A stretch of DNA of 64,000 nucleotides, taken from positions 50,241,239 to 50,305,238 of the forward strand of contig OV884012.1 in NCBI GenBank assembly GCA_930367205.1, read 5' to 3'. The stretch's first letter is position 1. Every line of letters begins with the position of its first letter. A program made the position numbers and the translations under genes. Of this stretch, positions 1 through 12,399 are shown one piece after another. Source of the DNA: Acanthosoma haemorrhoidale (lineage: Eukaryota; Arthropoda; Insecta; Hemiptera; Acanthosomatidae). Under the pieces are notes generated by a model, which saw only the letters and a list, made by a program, of their open reading frames with translations, had not been told where the DNA came from and searched no databases.

Positions 1-465
1 CGTGAAATGAAGGCTCCTGACATCCACGAAAAGTTCGAAGTCCCCACCATCACCGAAGCCATCAGAAGAAGACACATCAATTTCTTCGACTCGATGAAAC
101 ATTGCCAAAACCCCCATTCCAAGACCTGACACCCCCACCACTACCGGCAAGATGACAAACTCTTGATCTGGGAAAGCAGACCAAATGTGTGGACATTACG
201 GCCCTTGGCCAACCAACAACAAGCCTCTGACTGAGCTTCCACTACATGCCTAGAGAGACTCTAGGCTCAGCCTTCAGTGGACTTTCACCACTGCACCGCA
301 ACATTTCCACCTCTTCCGGCTCCCCACACTCCTTAATTCCCTCACTCCACCTTCAAATAGGTACTCCTAGTAAAAGGATCGGCTCACCCCAAATAAATTC
401 CCTTTATTTTTCCCTTATCTATAATCTTAAAAATTTAAGAGCTAAGGGAAAAAAAAAAAAAAAAA
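1..465 (+). mobile_element. LINE-B (Jockey-like) 3' end, cut by window edge
   Basis: This is the 3' end of a non-LTR retrotransposon. The first ~75 bases match 4836-4910 almost base for base and encode the last part of the ORF2 reverse transcriptase, just before the conserved RRHI.FFDS stretch. The 3' UTR follows (GCCTAGAGAGACTC, then TTCCCTTATCTATAATCTTAAAA), ending in a poly(A) run at 449-465. The same tail closes the copies at 4240-5301 and 56222-56575. Coding sequence is already out of frame here, so the copy is dead. The element enters from beyond the left edge, so its 5' extent is unknown. Similarity is seen by eye between copies; the Jockey-clade assignment comes from the RT motifs of the 4240 copy. 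Confidence 0.85.
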
Positions 466-1080
466 TTTTTGAAGAAAGGAGAGTGTCCCATACGAACAGG
501 CTTAACAAATTACCTCCAGACGTTTGGGAACTTGCACTTGGAATCTATTCCACACAAAAAAAAAAACCATCACCAAATGAGAACAAATCGTCGATATTTC
601 AAACATGTTAATTAAATAAACTTTCATTGGCTAAACGTTATAATAAATAATACGTGTATTTTCGTCTAACGGGGATAACTTTTTTAAGGCTGTTTATGTC
701 GTCTTGCTTTAGTTTCCAGCATGTTCAGTTTAGATCCAGTGTAAAAAATATGCATCACATGCCCAGATGATCTAATTGTTCAATATCCAGCTCCCCCCCT
801 CCCCTCCATACCAAAAAAACAACCTTCCACCATAGAACTTTGTATGGACTCTTTTCTTCACTCACTCTCATCACATCAAGTTTAATCAATGGGCCATTTT
901 CTTAGGTAGGGTTTTTGGTACTACCTGTAATATGGTGTTTAATTTATTTTTAGACGTTTACAATATGTTTAACATAAAAACTGTTAAATTTAATGAATAA
1001 AACTTGACCCTTTGATCAACATGTATTAAGGTTGTTATTGCCGATTTAAGCTAGAAAAAATCCACCGTTCCCATTAACAA
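466..1080. other. AT-rich DNA, nothing recognised
   Basis: Homopolymer-rich flank of the LINE-B tail. No ORF, repeat or regulatory motif that I can support. Confidence 0.5.
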
Positions 1081-1435
1081 AAAGATTTTTATCTCTAGGC
1101 AAAGCTTGGTTCCAGTCTTTGCAGATGCAAGGCAAGGGACTTAGTGCATAGATACAACTTCCAGCCCCCGACAAGGTGAGAGGGGGAACCGCCAGTTAGT
1201 TATGATTCATCCCCTATCAGCCGATATGAAAAGCCGATACTTGCCCCTAAGCGACGGCCAGTCCACCGATAAACAGACCGGTTCGATTAAAAGGCCGTTC
1301 CGACGAGCTAAGCTTTACAGCCGGCATTAGGGACCCACCTGAGCCCTCGATTTGTTTCCTCGGGTAAATAACGGCCCTTTACCAGCCGCCTCGTGGGGTC
1401 TCCGGCCCCTCTTCGTATCCAGGCCCTTTTTTTCA
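1081..1435. other. GC-richer non-coding island
   Basis: GC content rises sharply compared with both flanks. No frame stays open for a credible exon and no transposon copy elsewhere in the window matches it. It contains short near-repeats such as CAGCCGATATGAAAAGCCGATA around 1218-1240. It belongs to the set of islands described in the summary, and a cis-regulatory role is only inferred. Confidence 0.4.
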
Positions 1436-1913
1436 ATTAAGTCTACATTTTTTTTTATGCCATAACACTGTAATGGTGGCGCTTTTTTCGTTCTCTTTTT
1501 ATCCTTTGAAGATAATTTTGCGTAGTAAGGTTCTTTTGAGGGCAGGGACGGAGGAATTGCAATGCTGTTCCATTTTACTGCTGATAGACCTCATGAATCA
1601 ACAGATAAATGTTTACTACATTCATTTTACATTTTGTACAACGGACTGGTGGATGAGGTCATCCCTTATTTCTCAGCCGTTCTTGGTTGTAATTTCTAAA
1701 AATAGATATTGAATCTCATATTTCCCCTACGACACACCAAATACGTGGTGAAATGCTCCCGACAGAATATCTGAAGAGGAATTAAATAAGTAACAGGTTA
1801 TTCTATAAACAATTTGTTGAGGTGATCTTATTTATATATAATTAGTTCTTGACGCTTCTGATGCTAGAAAACCACTCTAAAATAAACACTTATGTCTAAC
1901 TTATGGACTGAGA

Positions 1914-2180
1914 CTACACAACATCTTTCTTAGACTTTCTGGATAGCTCTGAACTAAGGCCCAACGCAGCAGAGAGGAAGGGACTCGCATAGTGCAAAAC
2001 CGGTATGCCTAGCATCCTCAGGAGTCCCCGACAAGTCTTAAGGGCCCCATTCTCTTTCATACGGGTCGTAACATCGGCCCGTAACGAGGGGTGGGTCTTC
2101 ATACTCTATGATTTCCCACTACGTTCATACGGGACGAAGCAGAGGACGGTATTGTTGGACCCTTTCACGTGCCACAGTCA
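1914..2180. other. GC-richer island with repeated TTCATACGGG
   Basis: A locally GC-rich segment carrying TTCATACGGG twice (about 2058 and 2132), plus a related CGGCCCGTAACG between them. Short overlapping ORFs occur on both strands, but neither has a recognisable domain or splice context. Candidate regulatory or old repeat DNA; function unknown. Confidence 0.35.
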
Positions 2181-2559
2181 GTTTGCATCATGTCACCTAA
2201 CAAGTCGAAGGTGGCCATCGCTAGTTCAGTTTTGTTATTGTGCGCTGAAAAATTTACTTCTTTGCATATAAATTTACTCAGTAAGAATCAGAAGATTTCA
2301 AAAATTTCCTCAGAATGATCAGCCATATTTTTTCAGAGTAGCTAGAATTAATTCGTGGAAATAAATAAATCCGACAAAATAAATTTAAGAAAATAGCATT
2401 AATTAATGAGAGCATAAAGTGGACTTGTTTAGCAACTTATATCTTTTTGAGTATTTCAACGAACCAATGAGTGCTTCATTAGCGAAAGTAGTCTACATAA
2501 TATCCAAGTATGTACTGAATAATCAATTTTTAATTTCAACGTACCTTTATGATGTAGAG

Positions 2560-2830
2560 AACGTGGTTTCGAGTTGCGAGTTTGATAGTCGGGTCGAAAT
2601 TCCCTCACACTTTCATACTTCGAACTGGTGAGATGGACAAGTATGAAGACATGAAGGGTTTTACAGCGAACGTCACACCCGACCCCCCTCCACGAACTCA
2701 GACTCAAATCTCCCAACGCATCTTCATACTTGTATGATCATCCAAGTCCACGGACCGGTGTGTAAGTGAATAGGGCCCTTATGAGGGACCCTAGGATACC
2801 AGCACATGCAACAAACAATTAGACCAGAGG
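2560..2830. other. GC-richer island with 12-bp inverted repeat
   Basis: A GC-richer segment with a perfect 12-bp inverted repeat: ACAAGTATGAAG at 2637-2648 and CTTCATACTTGT at 2722-2733. A further partial arm, TTCATACTTCG, lies at about 2612. No coding potential is recognised. Confidence 0.4.
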
Positions 2831-4239
2831 GGATTTTAACCAAAAGCTCATTCCCTCAAAATATCATTACAATAAATATAACCTTTGGCCTAAACAGATA
2901 TTATTCTTTCACTTTCTAGGTCCTTAATTTAGTTTAAAAAGAATGAAATAAGCTCATAATTGGTGACGACAATAACGGTTTCTGTTATATTTGTAATTTT
3001 CGAAATATTTTATGAGCTATTTTGACAAGATGGTAAAGAAGGTAAACAGTGGAGAGAATGTAAGAAGAAAGTTGGCAGATGAATATCTTGGCAAAACTAC
3101 TGAGGGGCAAGGAAACGAGGAGGGAGGAGAAGATGACTTGGTAAATTCTACAGGTTAATTATAAGAGGGCAGCAGATCTCTTGGTTAATATCTGGAGTGC
3201 TAATTATATGGTCCACTGATCCTTGTATCAATTTGGTAAAGTCAGTGGATATTCAATATTATGTTATAGTTTTTAATTCCTCCATATACATACATATAGA
3301 TCTCTTCTAAATAGCCTTATTCCACCATAAAAATCAACATCCCAATCTTTATTGTTATAGTTACATCGCCTCAAATTTAAATAATATTAAACGCTGTTTG
3401 CTGTTACTCAAAGCTTATTGGCTCTAATTAGGGTTACGTATTAATTAAACGGGCCCAATTTAATAATACTACGTCTTATGTAACTAATGTGGTAATTATG
3501 AGAAAGTTCCGGTCTAAAATCGTTGAAACAATACTTTAGCTCTATATATAGCAGCCTACGTAATTAAAAGATATCGTGTCTTGGAAACAACCGTATGTTC
3601 TTCGGGGGCTTGAGTCTATTGTGACGTAATTGACTTTTTTTTCATATAAATTCGTGTTTTTTTTGCACAAGGGATAATAAGTTATACGTTGGCGATTGTT
3701 GACACTTCAGTATTGACAACTGTTGTGAAATGTCTTAGGGAGTATCCGATAATGATAAAAGACATTCTCGGGGGTTCTGAGATTCAATTCTCACGAGCCA
3801 CTTTGTCTTCGTGATTATTTATTGAATTACAATATTTATAGAGTAGATAAACTGAAATTGCAACAGGTGATACAATACCTTCTGTAGCTATGCCACATTT
3901 TATACCGACTAACATATATAATACAAGTAGTTCTAAATTGAAAGTGGATAGGGCTCACCCGAAGACGTTTTAGGATATTGTAAGGTTATTTATTTACATA
4001 CTAATAACGGCTGCTAAGTAACATTTATCGAGAGAACGGAATTTTCCACGAAATATATTAACACGATTTTCCGATATTGTCACCTCCATTAAGCATAACT
4101 GACTGTAATGAATCACACTAAGTGACACGCCGGAGAATCGAGCTGCACTAAGCTGTAACAGTGTGGCAAGGATATTTCACTATCTCAAATGCATAATGGT
4201 ACTCAAGATGTAACTGCATCTTACTATAAAAATTCAATT
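2831..4239. other. AT-rich intergenic or intronic DNA
   Basis: Mostly featureless AT-rich sequence. The only item noted is the tRNA-like segment at 3735-3802, listed separately. Confidence 0.4.
3735..3802 (+). repeat. Possible degenerate tRNA-like (SINE head) segment
   Basis: AGTATCCGATAATGATAA resembles an internal A-box region. GAGATTCAATTCTC about 30 nt downstream resembles a B box with self-complementary T-arm flanks (TGAGA/TCTCA). No complete cloverleaf can be drawn, so a decayed tRNA-derived SINE is more likely than a tRNA gene. Weak evidence. Confidence 0.25.
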
Positions 4240-5301
4240 TTTAGGTGCTTTATCACAGGTCGGTGCTTGGACCCGTACTCTTCAACATCTACACCGCGCA
4301 CATAGTAGGAGCTTCATACTCTAATTGTGAGGTAGCGGCATATGCGGACGATATAGGGGTCTACAACACCAGCCTCAACCCAGTGAAAGCTCTAAAGGCT
4401 GCAGAGGGCGCCAGTCAGTTAATCACTGACAGGCTACTAGCTGTCCATATTCAGGTGAACCCGGCCAAAACTCAAGGGATCGTCTTCTCCTTCCAGCATG
4501 GAAAACGGAAGCGTCCATCCAGCTTCACTATAGACGGTACTGAATGCAAACTTTCCAACCGCATATCAACCTAGGAAGACACATGACGTTCGGCACACAT
4601 TTGCAGAAGAAGTTGAAAAGAGTACGTAGGACTTACTATTCTCTCCAGCATCTCATCACAAGCCCGGCTATATCCCTCCGGCTGAAACTGTTAATATATA
4701 AGAGCGTCCTGAGGCCAGCTCTACTGTTTGGGACACCACTGTTCCGATTCCTACACACTAGCACAATAACTCGACTCCAGAGCTTCCAGAATAAAATACA
4801 GCGCACGGCACTATAACATACCCTTTTTCGTGATATGAAGGCTCCCAACATCCACGAAAAGTTCAAAGTCCCCACCATCACCGAAGCCATCCAAAGAAGA
4901 CACATCGAGTTCTTTGACTCGTTGAAACATAGTCAAAACCCTCTGTTCCGAGACATGACACCCCCTCCGCAACCAGCAAGATGGCAACTCTCAAGATCTG
5001 GTAAAGCAGACCAAATGGTGGACATCACGGTGCTTGGCACACCAACAACAAGCCTTTAACGGCAACCCATCACTGCTATCCAACTAAATAAGACTGCACT
5101 AAATGCCTAGAGAGACTCCAGGCTCAGCCACCAGTGGACTGTACCGCAACAATCAACCTCTACCGAGGCTTCCCACACTCCTTAATTCCCTCACACCACC
5201 TTCAAGCAGGTACTCCTAGAACAAGGATCCGTTCAACCCAAATATTCCTTTATTTTTCCCTCATCCTTAATCTTATAATTAGAGAGCTAAAGGGGGGGGG
5301 G
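4240..5301 (+). mobile_element. LINE-B copy, 5'-truncated within the RT domain
   Basis: Homology begins abruptly at about 4240 in the middle of the RT domain and runs to the family 3' end (ATAATTAGAGAGCTAA followed by a G-run and short A-run at 5287-5303). The layout is RT palm, thumb/connection, ORF2 C-terminus, then a ~240-bp 3' UTR. 5' truncation during target-primed reverse transcription explains the abrupt left edge. A 5'-truncated copy with frameshifts cannot move by itself. Confidence 0.9.
4243..5059 (+). pseudogene. Jockey-like reverse transcriptase fragment (broken)
   Basis: Three overlapping blocks in shifted frames (4245-4574, 4544-4816, 4835-5059) give consecutive parts of a LINE RT. 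The first has VLGPVLFNIYT and the catalytic box as YADDIGVY; the second has the thumb-type block LRLKLLIYKSVLRPALLFG; the third has RRHIEFFDSL near the end of ORF2. The same order occurs in the intact LINE-C protein at 28805-30442, with moderate identity. The GVPQGS motif upstream of VLGP is damaged: the sequence reads GVLYHRS, at the truncation point. At least two frameshifts separate the blocks, so no functional protein is made. RT would copy element RNA at a nicked target site. Confidence 0.9.
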
Positions 5302-5699
5302 AAAGCTTTACCACATCTTTTCAATTTTATATATTTAAAATCACATGGTTTATAACGCTTTCCGGCCGGAATGATTCAAACCTACAGACAGATTCCGGGA
5401 TACTAAGACTAATAAAAGTGATTGTACTTGTTCTGTATATTTTCCGCTGATAAATGAAATGTTAATTAGCTCAAGAAAGTTATCTTTCTTTTAATTAATA
5501 ATAAACAACAACTTGATGTTTCATTTGTTAACCAAGATAAACTAAAACGAGAGGGAAAGGAGATTCCATCTTCCAGACGCTAAAGAAAATATTTGCGATG
5601 AGGATGAGAATAATTTTTCTATGAGTTATCGCCGCTTAACAAGTCAACAAAGATTAGGGATAATATTAATAAATATTAAATAAGCGGATTAGTTGACAA
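5302..5699. other. AT-rich DNA, nothing recognised
   Basis: No gene, repeat match or clear motif seen. Confidence 0.4.
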
Positions 5700-5960
5700 G
5701 AAGTGAGGGGGAAGGTGCCCCCCGTAGGTTAATTTTAATTATGCGGTTGCCAGGCAACAGATTACCCCCATCCCCCCCAACCCCAGTTAGGTAGCAGATG
5801 GATTAGTGCTTAGCCTCCAGGCCACGGTAAAAACCTCCACTTGTCGGCCGAGATCTCTCCTGCCTGTGAAATGCAAAAGCCTTACTTGAAGGTTAAGGCC
5901 GGCAATTAGCCTGTACAGCTTACTAATTATTAGGCCCGGTCCTGGCTCCTTTATTCTCGC
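5700..5960. promoter_or_regulatory. Island with palindromic RFX X-box; candidate enhancer or promoter
   Basis: A GC-richer island whose standout feature is GTTGCCAGGCAAC at 5746-5758. It fits the X-box consensus bound by RFX factors (two GTTGCC half sites in inverted orientation). Homeodomain-like TTAATTA/AATTA cores and C-rich runs surround it. No ORF is recognised. RFX proteins commonly control ciliary and neuronal genes in animals; whether this site is used is inference. Confidence 0.45.
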
Positions 5961-8900
5961 CTCCAAAGGAATTTATATTACTTATTTATTATCATCGTAT
6001 TTTCCAAGCGTACTCTGATTTTGTTAACATCAAGTCATTTCATTCTTTAAAGTAATTAACAAAACTTTTTTTAATATTTTTAGTGGCATTTTCATTTCAA
6101 AGTTGCTTGTTACTTCTGACAGAAACCAATTACCTTTTAGGATAAATAATGTGAAGATAAAATATTATGTAATGAACTTTCTAACAAAGGCTGACCACTT
6201 GATGTCCCTGTTTAACCAAACTCCTATTAACCCTGCCACTTCAACTTAAACACCTTCTCAATCCACCTTGTCCACAATCAACATATTCTTCGCTTTCCTT
6301 CAGGATCATCCACAAAATGCTTGTAGGTTACCTTTCTGAAAGCATACTTTATTTAGAGTACAAACCATCTTACCTGTGCTCTTCGGTATAATTTATTCTA
6401 CCTTTAAAACAGCCGCGGATTCATCAGTTAGGAAACATAAAATAAAAATGAAACACTGAATATTTTATATCAGCTACCAGCTGTCGGTTAATTCCTGAAT
6501 AGATAATGAAAATTGATTTTAAATGTTTTTTTTTAGTCGTGCATGTAGAAAAGAGTTGATTAAAAAAAAACAACGTTCTAATCGACTAAAACACGGACAG
6601 CTATTGTTTCAACTTTTGTGACATTTATTATTTATTACTCGTCATACTTTAATATTAACCGAAGATTTTTCGTTATTTGAATTTTTTCCCGGCCTCACAT
6701 GCAACCGTAATGCTTCTTCTATATGCTAACCCCTCCCTTGAATCGATTACGTAAACTGGTCAGATTCTGTTTTGTGCTAAACTGTGTTTGTTTAGAACTA
6801 AAATTCATTACTATCAAGCTAATTCAGTATTTTGGAGAAATTTTGAAGGGAATCTACAACTGGTTTATCAGAAATTACAATTTATAATTCATATAAAGTA
6901 TATATGATTGTAATACATAATATTAAATAGTGATTGTGTGGACATGTAGTTTTGGTTGTTTTCTGGTTATGTGATAATAAAAACAAACAAACGTATCTTG
7001 ACGAACATCATCCTTTGAGGGTACTCCACAAGTTGACACAGTCTAGTTTTAAAGAAAGAGTTCCAATGAATCTTTCTCTTTTATTCTTTGCCGTAAATCA
7101 AAATGGCAACTGCATCTGAGAATTTCCTTCTAAGCAAAGTACTGGTTGTTATTGTACGATAACCGATGGGAACACAATTAAACATAATCTGCCAGATACT
7201 GGCAGTTTTCTTTGCGGAAAAATTGCTAGCGATCCAAAGAGCGTTCACAATTGCAGATACTAGTCCATAAAACACGCTGTTATTCTGAGTTGCTCGGCGC
7301 AATAATCGATAGACAAACAAACTTATGATTCAAGCAAGACCTATACAAAGTTAACTGAACCATCTTTAATTCTTATTGGGAAGAGGTGAAATTCTGTTGT
7401 GTTGGCTTACACGCAATAAAGGAATACATGGCAACAAATTAGTCGTTCAAGGCATTCGGAAACTTCTTATTACTCGCAGACTGAACGAGTGAATATCTAC
7501 ACGAAATATTGTCAGAAGCAACGAACGCAGTTGCGCGACGATAGAATGGAGCTTTTGCACCAGTCAAGAACCAGTCATTTAAGAGAATTTAAGAACGAAA
7601 GTAGAGTTAGGATACAACAAAATGGAATGACCACATTCCAATTGCAAGCGCTTACCCGTTGGGAATAGCCCATACTGGGGTGATCTATATGTAACATCTT
7701 AACCTTGACAGACAAACTTAATATACGATAATGGGCCACTAACCGTTTATCACATAATTGCAGGGTGGCGGAAATTCCAAACTTCATGTAAAGACCCAAT
7801 AAGAAGACTACCAGAGCAACTGGAAAGAACAAAGAGAAATTTCATGAAAACTCATTGGTCTGCATTGGCCGTATCGGTTTCTACCAACAGATTTCGTTCG
7901 TAACTGAAATACTATTTATAAGCTTCCTCTTCAACATCTTCCTCTCCCGATTTATCTTGGGACCCCTCAATTAATTAATTGTTTTTCGTTTATAACTCAC
8001 GCACTAGGTTAAAGATTAAATTATATTTCCGAGTCCACTTTTTGGTATCATCCATAAGTATAGCTTGTTCAACTGTTAAGACATAAATATTATAGCTGCG
8101 CCTTATCGTGGTCGTTTTATAGAGAACACTAAGAGTAACAGTTTGAAAAATGTAGCTGGATATTTAGGGAGCAGTGAAGTCAGAGGTAGTTACTGGAAGC
8201 TGAAATATATTGTGGATATATAGGAGCCATGCTAAAAATAAATTTTAATCTCTCGCTTTGTTCAGTTTTACGACCGGGCGCTGAACCATGCAGTGGTCGG
8301 CTGGTGCATTCAATCCCGATAAGGGGGACGGTCGTGGTAGGCCGGCTTTGTAGGGGATGAAAAAACTTGCTTTGCTAATAGTGCAAAAACTGCAAAAATA
8401 TTTGCCATTTTAGGCCCACCTCTGGTGATTGGCTAATTCGAATGTCTACAGCACCTAACCCCTCCCTCTCGAATATCACAAATCACATTAGCTCATTTGC
8501 TTAATTGTTACCACCGGAAACGACAATGTATAAACAAATCTGCAGTTTTGGCAGCTACACTGCCATAAACAAGTGCTCAAAATTTGTAAATTGAAGTAGC
8601 AAGCCTGACATGGAGAATTTGATACTTGATAAGACAAAATTTCACGATATTTACTAAATCGTAACCCTCAGCCATCAGGGAAAGTTTTAGAAAACATAGT
8701 TAGTCAATATAACTAATCAATTATTTTTTTCTTCATTATATAACTGCCATAACTGCTGATTAGCTAAAGCTATTTGTTAACATATGTCAACATTTTTTTA
8801 TTAGGGTTTCTAAGAAAAGTCACATTACAAAAATGATCCTAGGGTGAGGATTTGAGAGAAATATTTGCTATATTAGCGAAATCATTCAACAGCATGTCCA

Positions 8901-9889
8901 TGGTGCAAGAATAAAAACAGCTGATAATTGAATTCTTGTTATATAAGTATTATAAGGGAACAGGGTAGACATTTTAGATTCCTATTTCATCAATTTTAAA
9001 TCACTATAATTAGATCGGTAAAATTTGGGGAATTGTAGAATAAGAGATATTAAATTTCGTTTTAAAAGCTTGATTAGATCTTTACATTTGAATTTATAAA
9101 TAAAGACATCGTTTTATAGTTCTATAGAAAGAAGATTCAGAATTAGGTTAACAAAATAAATACAAAAAATAACAACATAATTATGGGGAGATTGAGCAAG
9201 GAGAGCTTATATGAGAATGCGACCGTTGAGTTATCGTTTGTGTAAGCAACCAGGGACGTAGAGAGAGGCCCTACAGGGGAAGAAAATTGCTTTGTTTATT
9301 GCCCTAATTCAATCAGAACTGAAATGGCCACTAAACCTCTTTCCGTTGCTAAGAGGTTTCGAGAAACGTCAAAGAAATATAACTGCAAAGGAGAAGAGAA
9401 AGGCTTGAAGGAGAAAAAAATATATAAAAGCCTAATATTAAAGACGTTTGGTTCCGCAGAACGCTCTGCTAACTCCCCTTCAAAGTGGAAATGCGCCCTA
9501 AAACAAAGGAGAATCGGCTCTATATTTTCTTGTTTTCCGCCAGAGAGGGTAGTAGATATAGGCTACTTTTTAGGTCTCATGATTTCTTAAAAAATTAATG
9601 TTTGCTTTTGGCGAAGATAGAAAAAATTGTAAATGATTTTATGTAATTATGTCCCATTGACGTCTTGAAACACGACAAAGATAAGTAATCGGGAAGTCAA
9701 GATCATTAATTTTAAGCCCTACCCAGAATAATAGGAAAATACTTATTATTAAATTGATAAGCAATTTATTAGTCATCCTTTATTTTTTGCATCATCCGGA
9801 CATCAAAGGAAACAATATTAATATTATGACTCCCAAAAGACAATAACGTTAAATAATCGGCTATTTAACGCAGTTTTTTCTATAATTCT
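5961..9889. other. Long AT-rich stretch without recognised genes
   Basis: About 4 kb of AT-rich sequence. Short ORFs of 60-90 codons occur at the rate expected by chance and none has a recognisable domain or matching splice sites. A slightly GC-richer patch at 8265-8350 carries no motif I can name. Confidence 0.4.
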
Positions 9890-10025
9890 CATTTAAGGGA
9901 GCCCAACGATGGAAGCCCGATTTATCCAAGGATTTTAAGGCCCAGGCTCCCCTATTCCGGCCGGCCCCAGGAGTCACCACAGTCCCACATGTCAGGTGGA
10001 GGTTATAGATATTGTTTTATAGGAC
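9890..10025. repeat. GC-richer patch containing a short dispersed repeat
   Basis: The segment 9979-10022 (AGTCCCACATGTCAG, then GTTATAGATATTGTTTT) recurs at 43601-43643 with a few substitutions. The two copies are in the same orientation and ~33.6 kb apart. Family unknown; only ~45 bp is shared by eye. Confidence 0.5.
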
Positions 10026-10508
10026 ACCAGACGTGGATCTTGAAACTTGAACTCGATCAACTACTGGCTGTTTCAATGATGTTTTGTAATTATAAATGAT
10101 TCGAAATTTGCTTTGGCTTTGTCTGATGAAATAGTTTAAAAGTTTTAATCAAGTAAATTAATATACAACGCTTCGACATACTGTGTACGCATGCGTCAGG
10201 TCCTGATAACAAGAAAATAATGTAGGCGTAGTCGACACGTTGTCCAGTAATAAACTTGATGAAAACCTAACAGCTGTTTTTTTGGTAACCCAAGCTGAAC
10301 TTCCTACCAACTCTTCAAATCATTTTTATAGTCACAGCTTGCAATGAATCTACAGTTTTGTAATTATACTTTAAGAAAATAAAAAACATATCACATATTG
10401 TTAATCAGGGCGTCATGATCATGAATTTGATGTGTTTCCAGAAGAATCTATTCCAGAGAAAGGCCTGAACGGACATACATAGGAGAAGAAAAGGAAATTA
10501 TATCTAAG

Positions 10509-10605
10509 TCTTTTTTTTTTTCCCCTAAGCTCTCTAATTAGAAGATTAAGGATGAGGAAAAAATCAAGTAAGATTTGGGTTAAGCGGATCCAAGTCGACT
10601 TCTTT
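10509..10605 (-). mobile_element. LINE-B 3' tail fragment, reverse orientation
   Basis: Read on the minus strand this gives the LINE-B 3' end: GATCCGCTTAACCCAAAT, then TCCTCATCCTTAATCT, then TAATTAGAGAGCTTAGG, followed by a poly(A) that appears as the T-run at 10509-10521. It matches 5222-5290 with several substitutions. It is a severely 5'-truncated insertion of about 95 bp with no coding sequence left. Confidence 0.8.
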
Positions 10606-12089
10606 ATTCTAATAACACGTATCTGAAAATATCAGAATTTGCAGGAAAGGGGAAAAACTATATTTTTTGGCTATAATGGGAATTTTCTGAGACTTGAGAC
10701 TTTTTGAGAATGGTCCGTGGAACATACAGTGTTCTAGAGGTCATTATATACCTCGTTTTATTGGAATGAAGGTATCGATGTAATATTTTCTAATATTATC
10801 TCTTTATTTATATTAATATTAAATATTCTTCTCTTAAGTTAAATTTGAATTATTTTTAATGAGTAAAGAGGTATTAAATAATTTATTTTACAAACTTCAT
10901 TGAAGAATATTTCAGGCTCTAGAAAATACATTTTGCTATTTTATATACTAAAATATTTTATAGGTAAGATTAAAATGATATTTTACTAATTCTAGTGACA
11001 CAAACAATTAGTCATAGCATAGTAGATACATTTATCACCGGTGCTGTATGGATCTCTACACTACTTTTAGCACAGACTACTCTACCTGCTCCTGCTCTTC
11101 CGTTCCTCTCTCAAATATTTTCCTTTATTTGCACTGATTGTAAATTATGCGGGGACAGATGCTGCTCAAAAATAATCTTCTTTAAATAAAATAACTGTTC
11201 CCGAGAACACGGTTTCAGGATAACCAAGATATATTATGATTATTATTTATATCATCATATTTTTCACAATTGTTTAATTTAGAAAGTTTTTGGGTTAATC
11301 TCGTTGGCATCCATGTCTCCTCACGAAGCAGCTCTCTATATTGTTTTTTTACATTCTACCTCCCGTAATGTCATAATATTTAATTAGTCTTTAACTGACG
11401 TGCATGAGAAAAAATAACAGGAAATCTCAATATGAGAATATTAAAATGCTCAACAAACAATCCTAATAAATAGGCTGTTATTTATTTATACATTTGGTAC
11501 TGAACTCATGCATAGGAAATCAATGCTGACCATTATCCAATGGAATGCTAATGTCCGAGTGAATAACATGAAGTGTCTGAGCGAACCGTGTTGTAGAGAT
11601 GAAGCAGAGGTGCTGATTAATTTGTTTTAATCTAATGCAGAGTTAATTATGTTAGCCGAGAGCCTAATGGAGGTAGAATTGACATCTGGTCCCGTATAAT
11701 TTGCACTAGTGTAGCAGCGAGATCTGTCAGCTCTTCCGTCCCCTTTACCTTATTAAGTATTAACATTATTTGTTATTCAAACATCACTAGCTCAAATTAT
11801 ATAATAATGACGCTACAGGGTTTTAATTGACAATAATGAATGAATATGATAATTCGTCTCAGTAATTAGTTTGGTTAAATCCCTCATTAACATGAAACTT
11901 CTATACCCGCTTGGCAATATGCTATACGAGAATAACACATAGAATTTAGACCTTTTTCCAAGTTCTGCGCATGCGCTATTATCTACATCCACGTTTTGAT
12001 TTCGTTCTTCATATAAACACCTTATACTACAGTATATAGACCGTACTTCAGCTCTAAAATTGTCTCAGCAGGCAACTTAGGTGTGCTGG
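10606..12089. other. AT-rich DNA, nothing recognised
   Basis: Very AT-rich to about 11000, then mixed. No transposon match or gene structure seen. Confidence 0.4.
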
Positions 12090-12310
12090 TCACGAGGGAG
12101 CCCTCAAGAAGTGTGTGAATCACTTGTTATATTTGTTTAAGAGTGAAATAAGTGATATCACACCTAGAAGTGGGCCATATAGGACGGCCCTGGCACTTAC
12201 CTCTGCCGGATTACAGACAACATCAAGCAATAGACTCAGTAGGCTAGACAGCTCGATAGCCGAGGGCCACGTCGGAGTTCGAATCCCTAGCTCTACCTAT
12301 TTGTTACATT
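12090..12310 (+). repeat. Possible tRNA-derived SINE
   Basis: GAGTTCGAATCCC at about 12277-12289 is a good Pol III B box. AGCTCGATAGCC about 25-30 bp upstream could be a degenerate A box, and the flanks GTAG and CTAC could pair as acceptor remnants. The spacing is too short for an intact tRNA. The block ends in AT-rich sequence just before LINE-A ORF1. The minus strand also carries a donor-like GAG|GTAAGT at about 12196-12203, which I treat as chance. Confidence 0.35.
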
Positions 12311-12399
12311 AATATTAAAATTAATTCAAATATTAATAAAAATATATAATATGAAAAAATGCTGATTTTATCTGCAATTAATGTCGCAAAATAACAAAA

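Noticed and set aside
246..611. 121-codon plus-strand ORF at the left edge
   Set aside because: It lies across the LINE-B 3' UTR and poly(A) tail (lysine run encoded by the A-tract); a similar artefact recurs at 56333-56704.
12190..12310. Minus-strand exon ending at GAG|GTAAGT
   Set aside because: The block looks like a tRNA-derived repeat and has no open frame linked to an acceptor.
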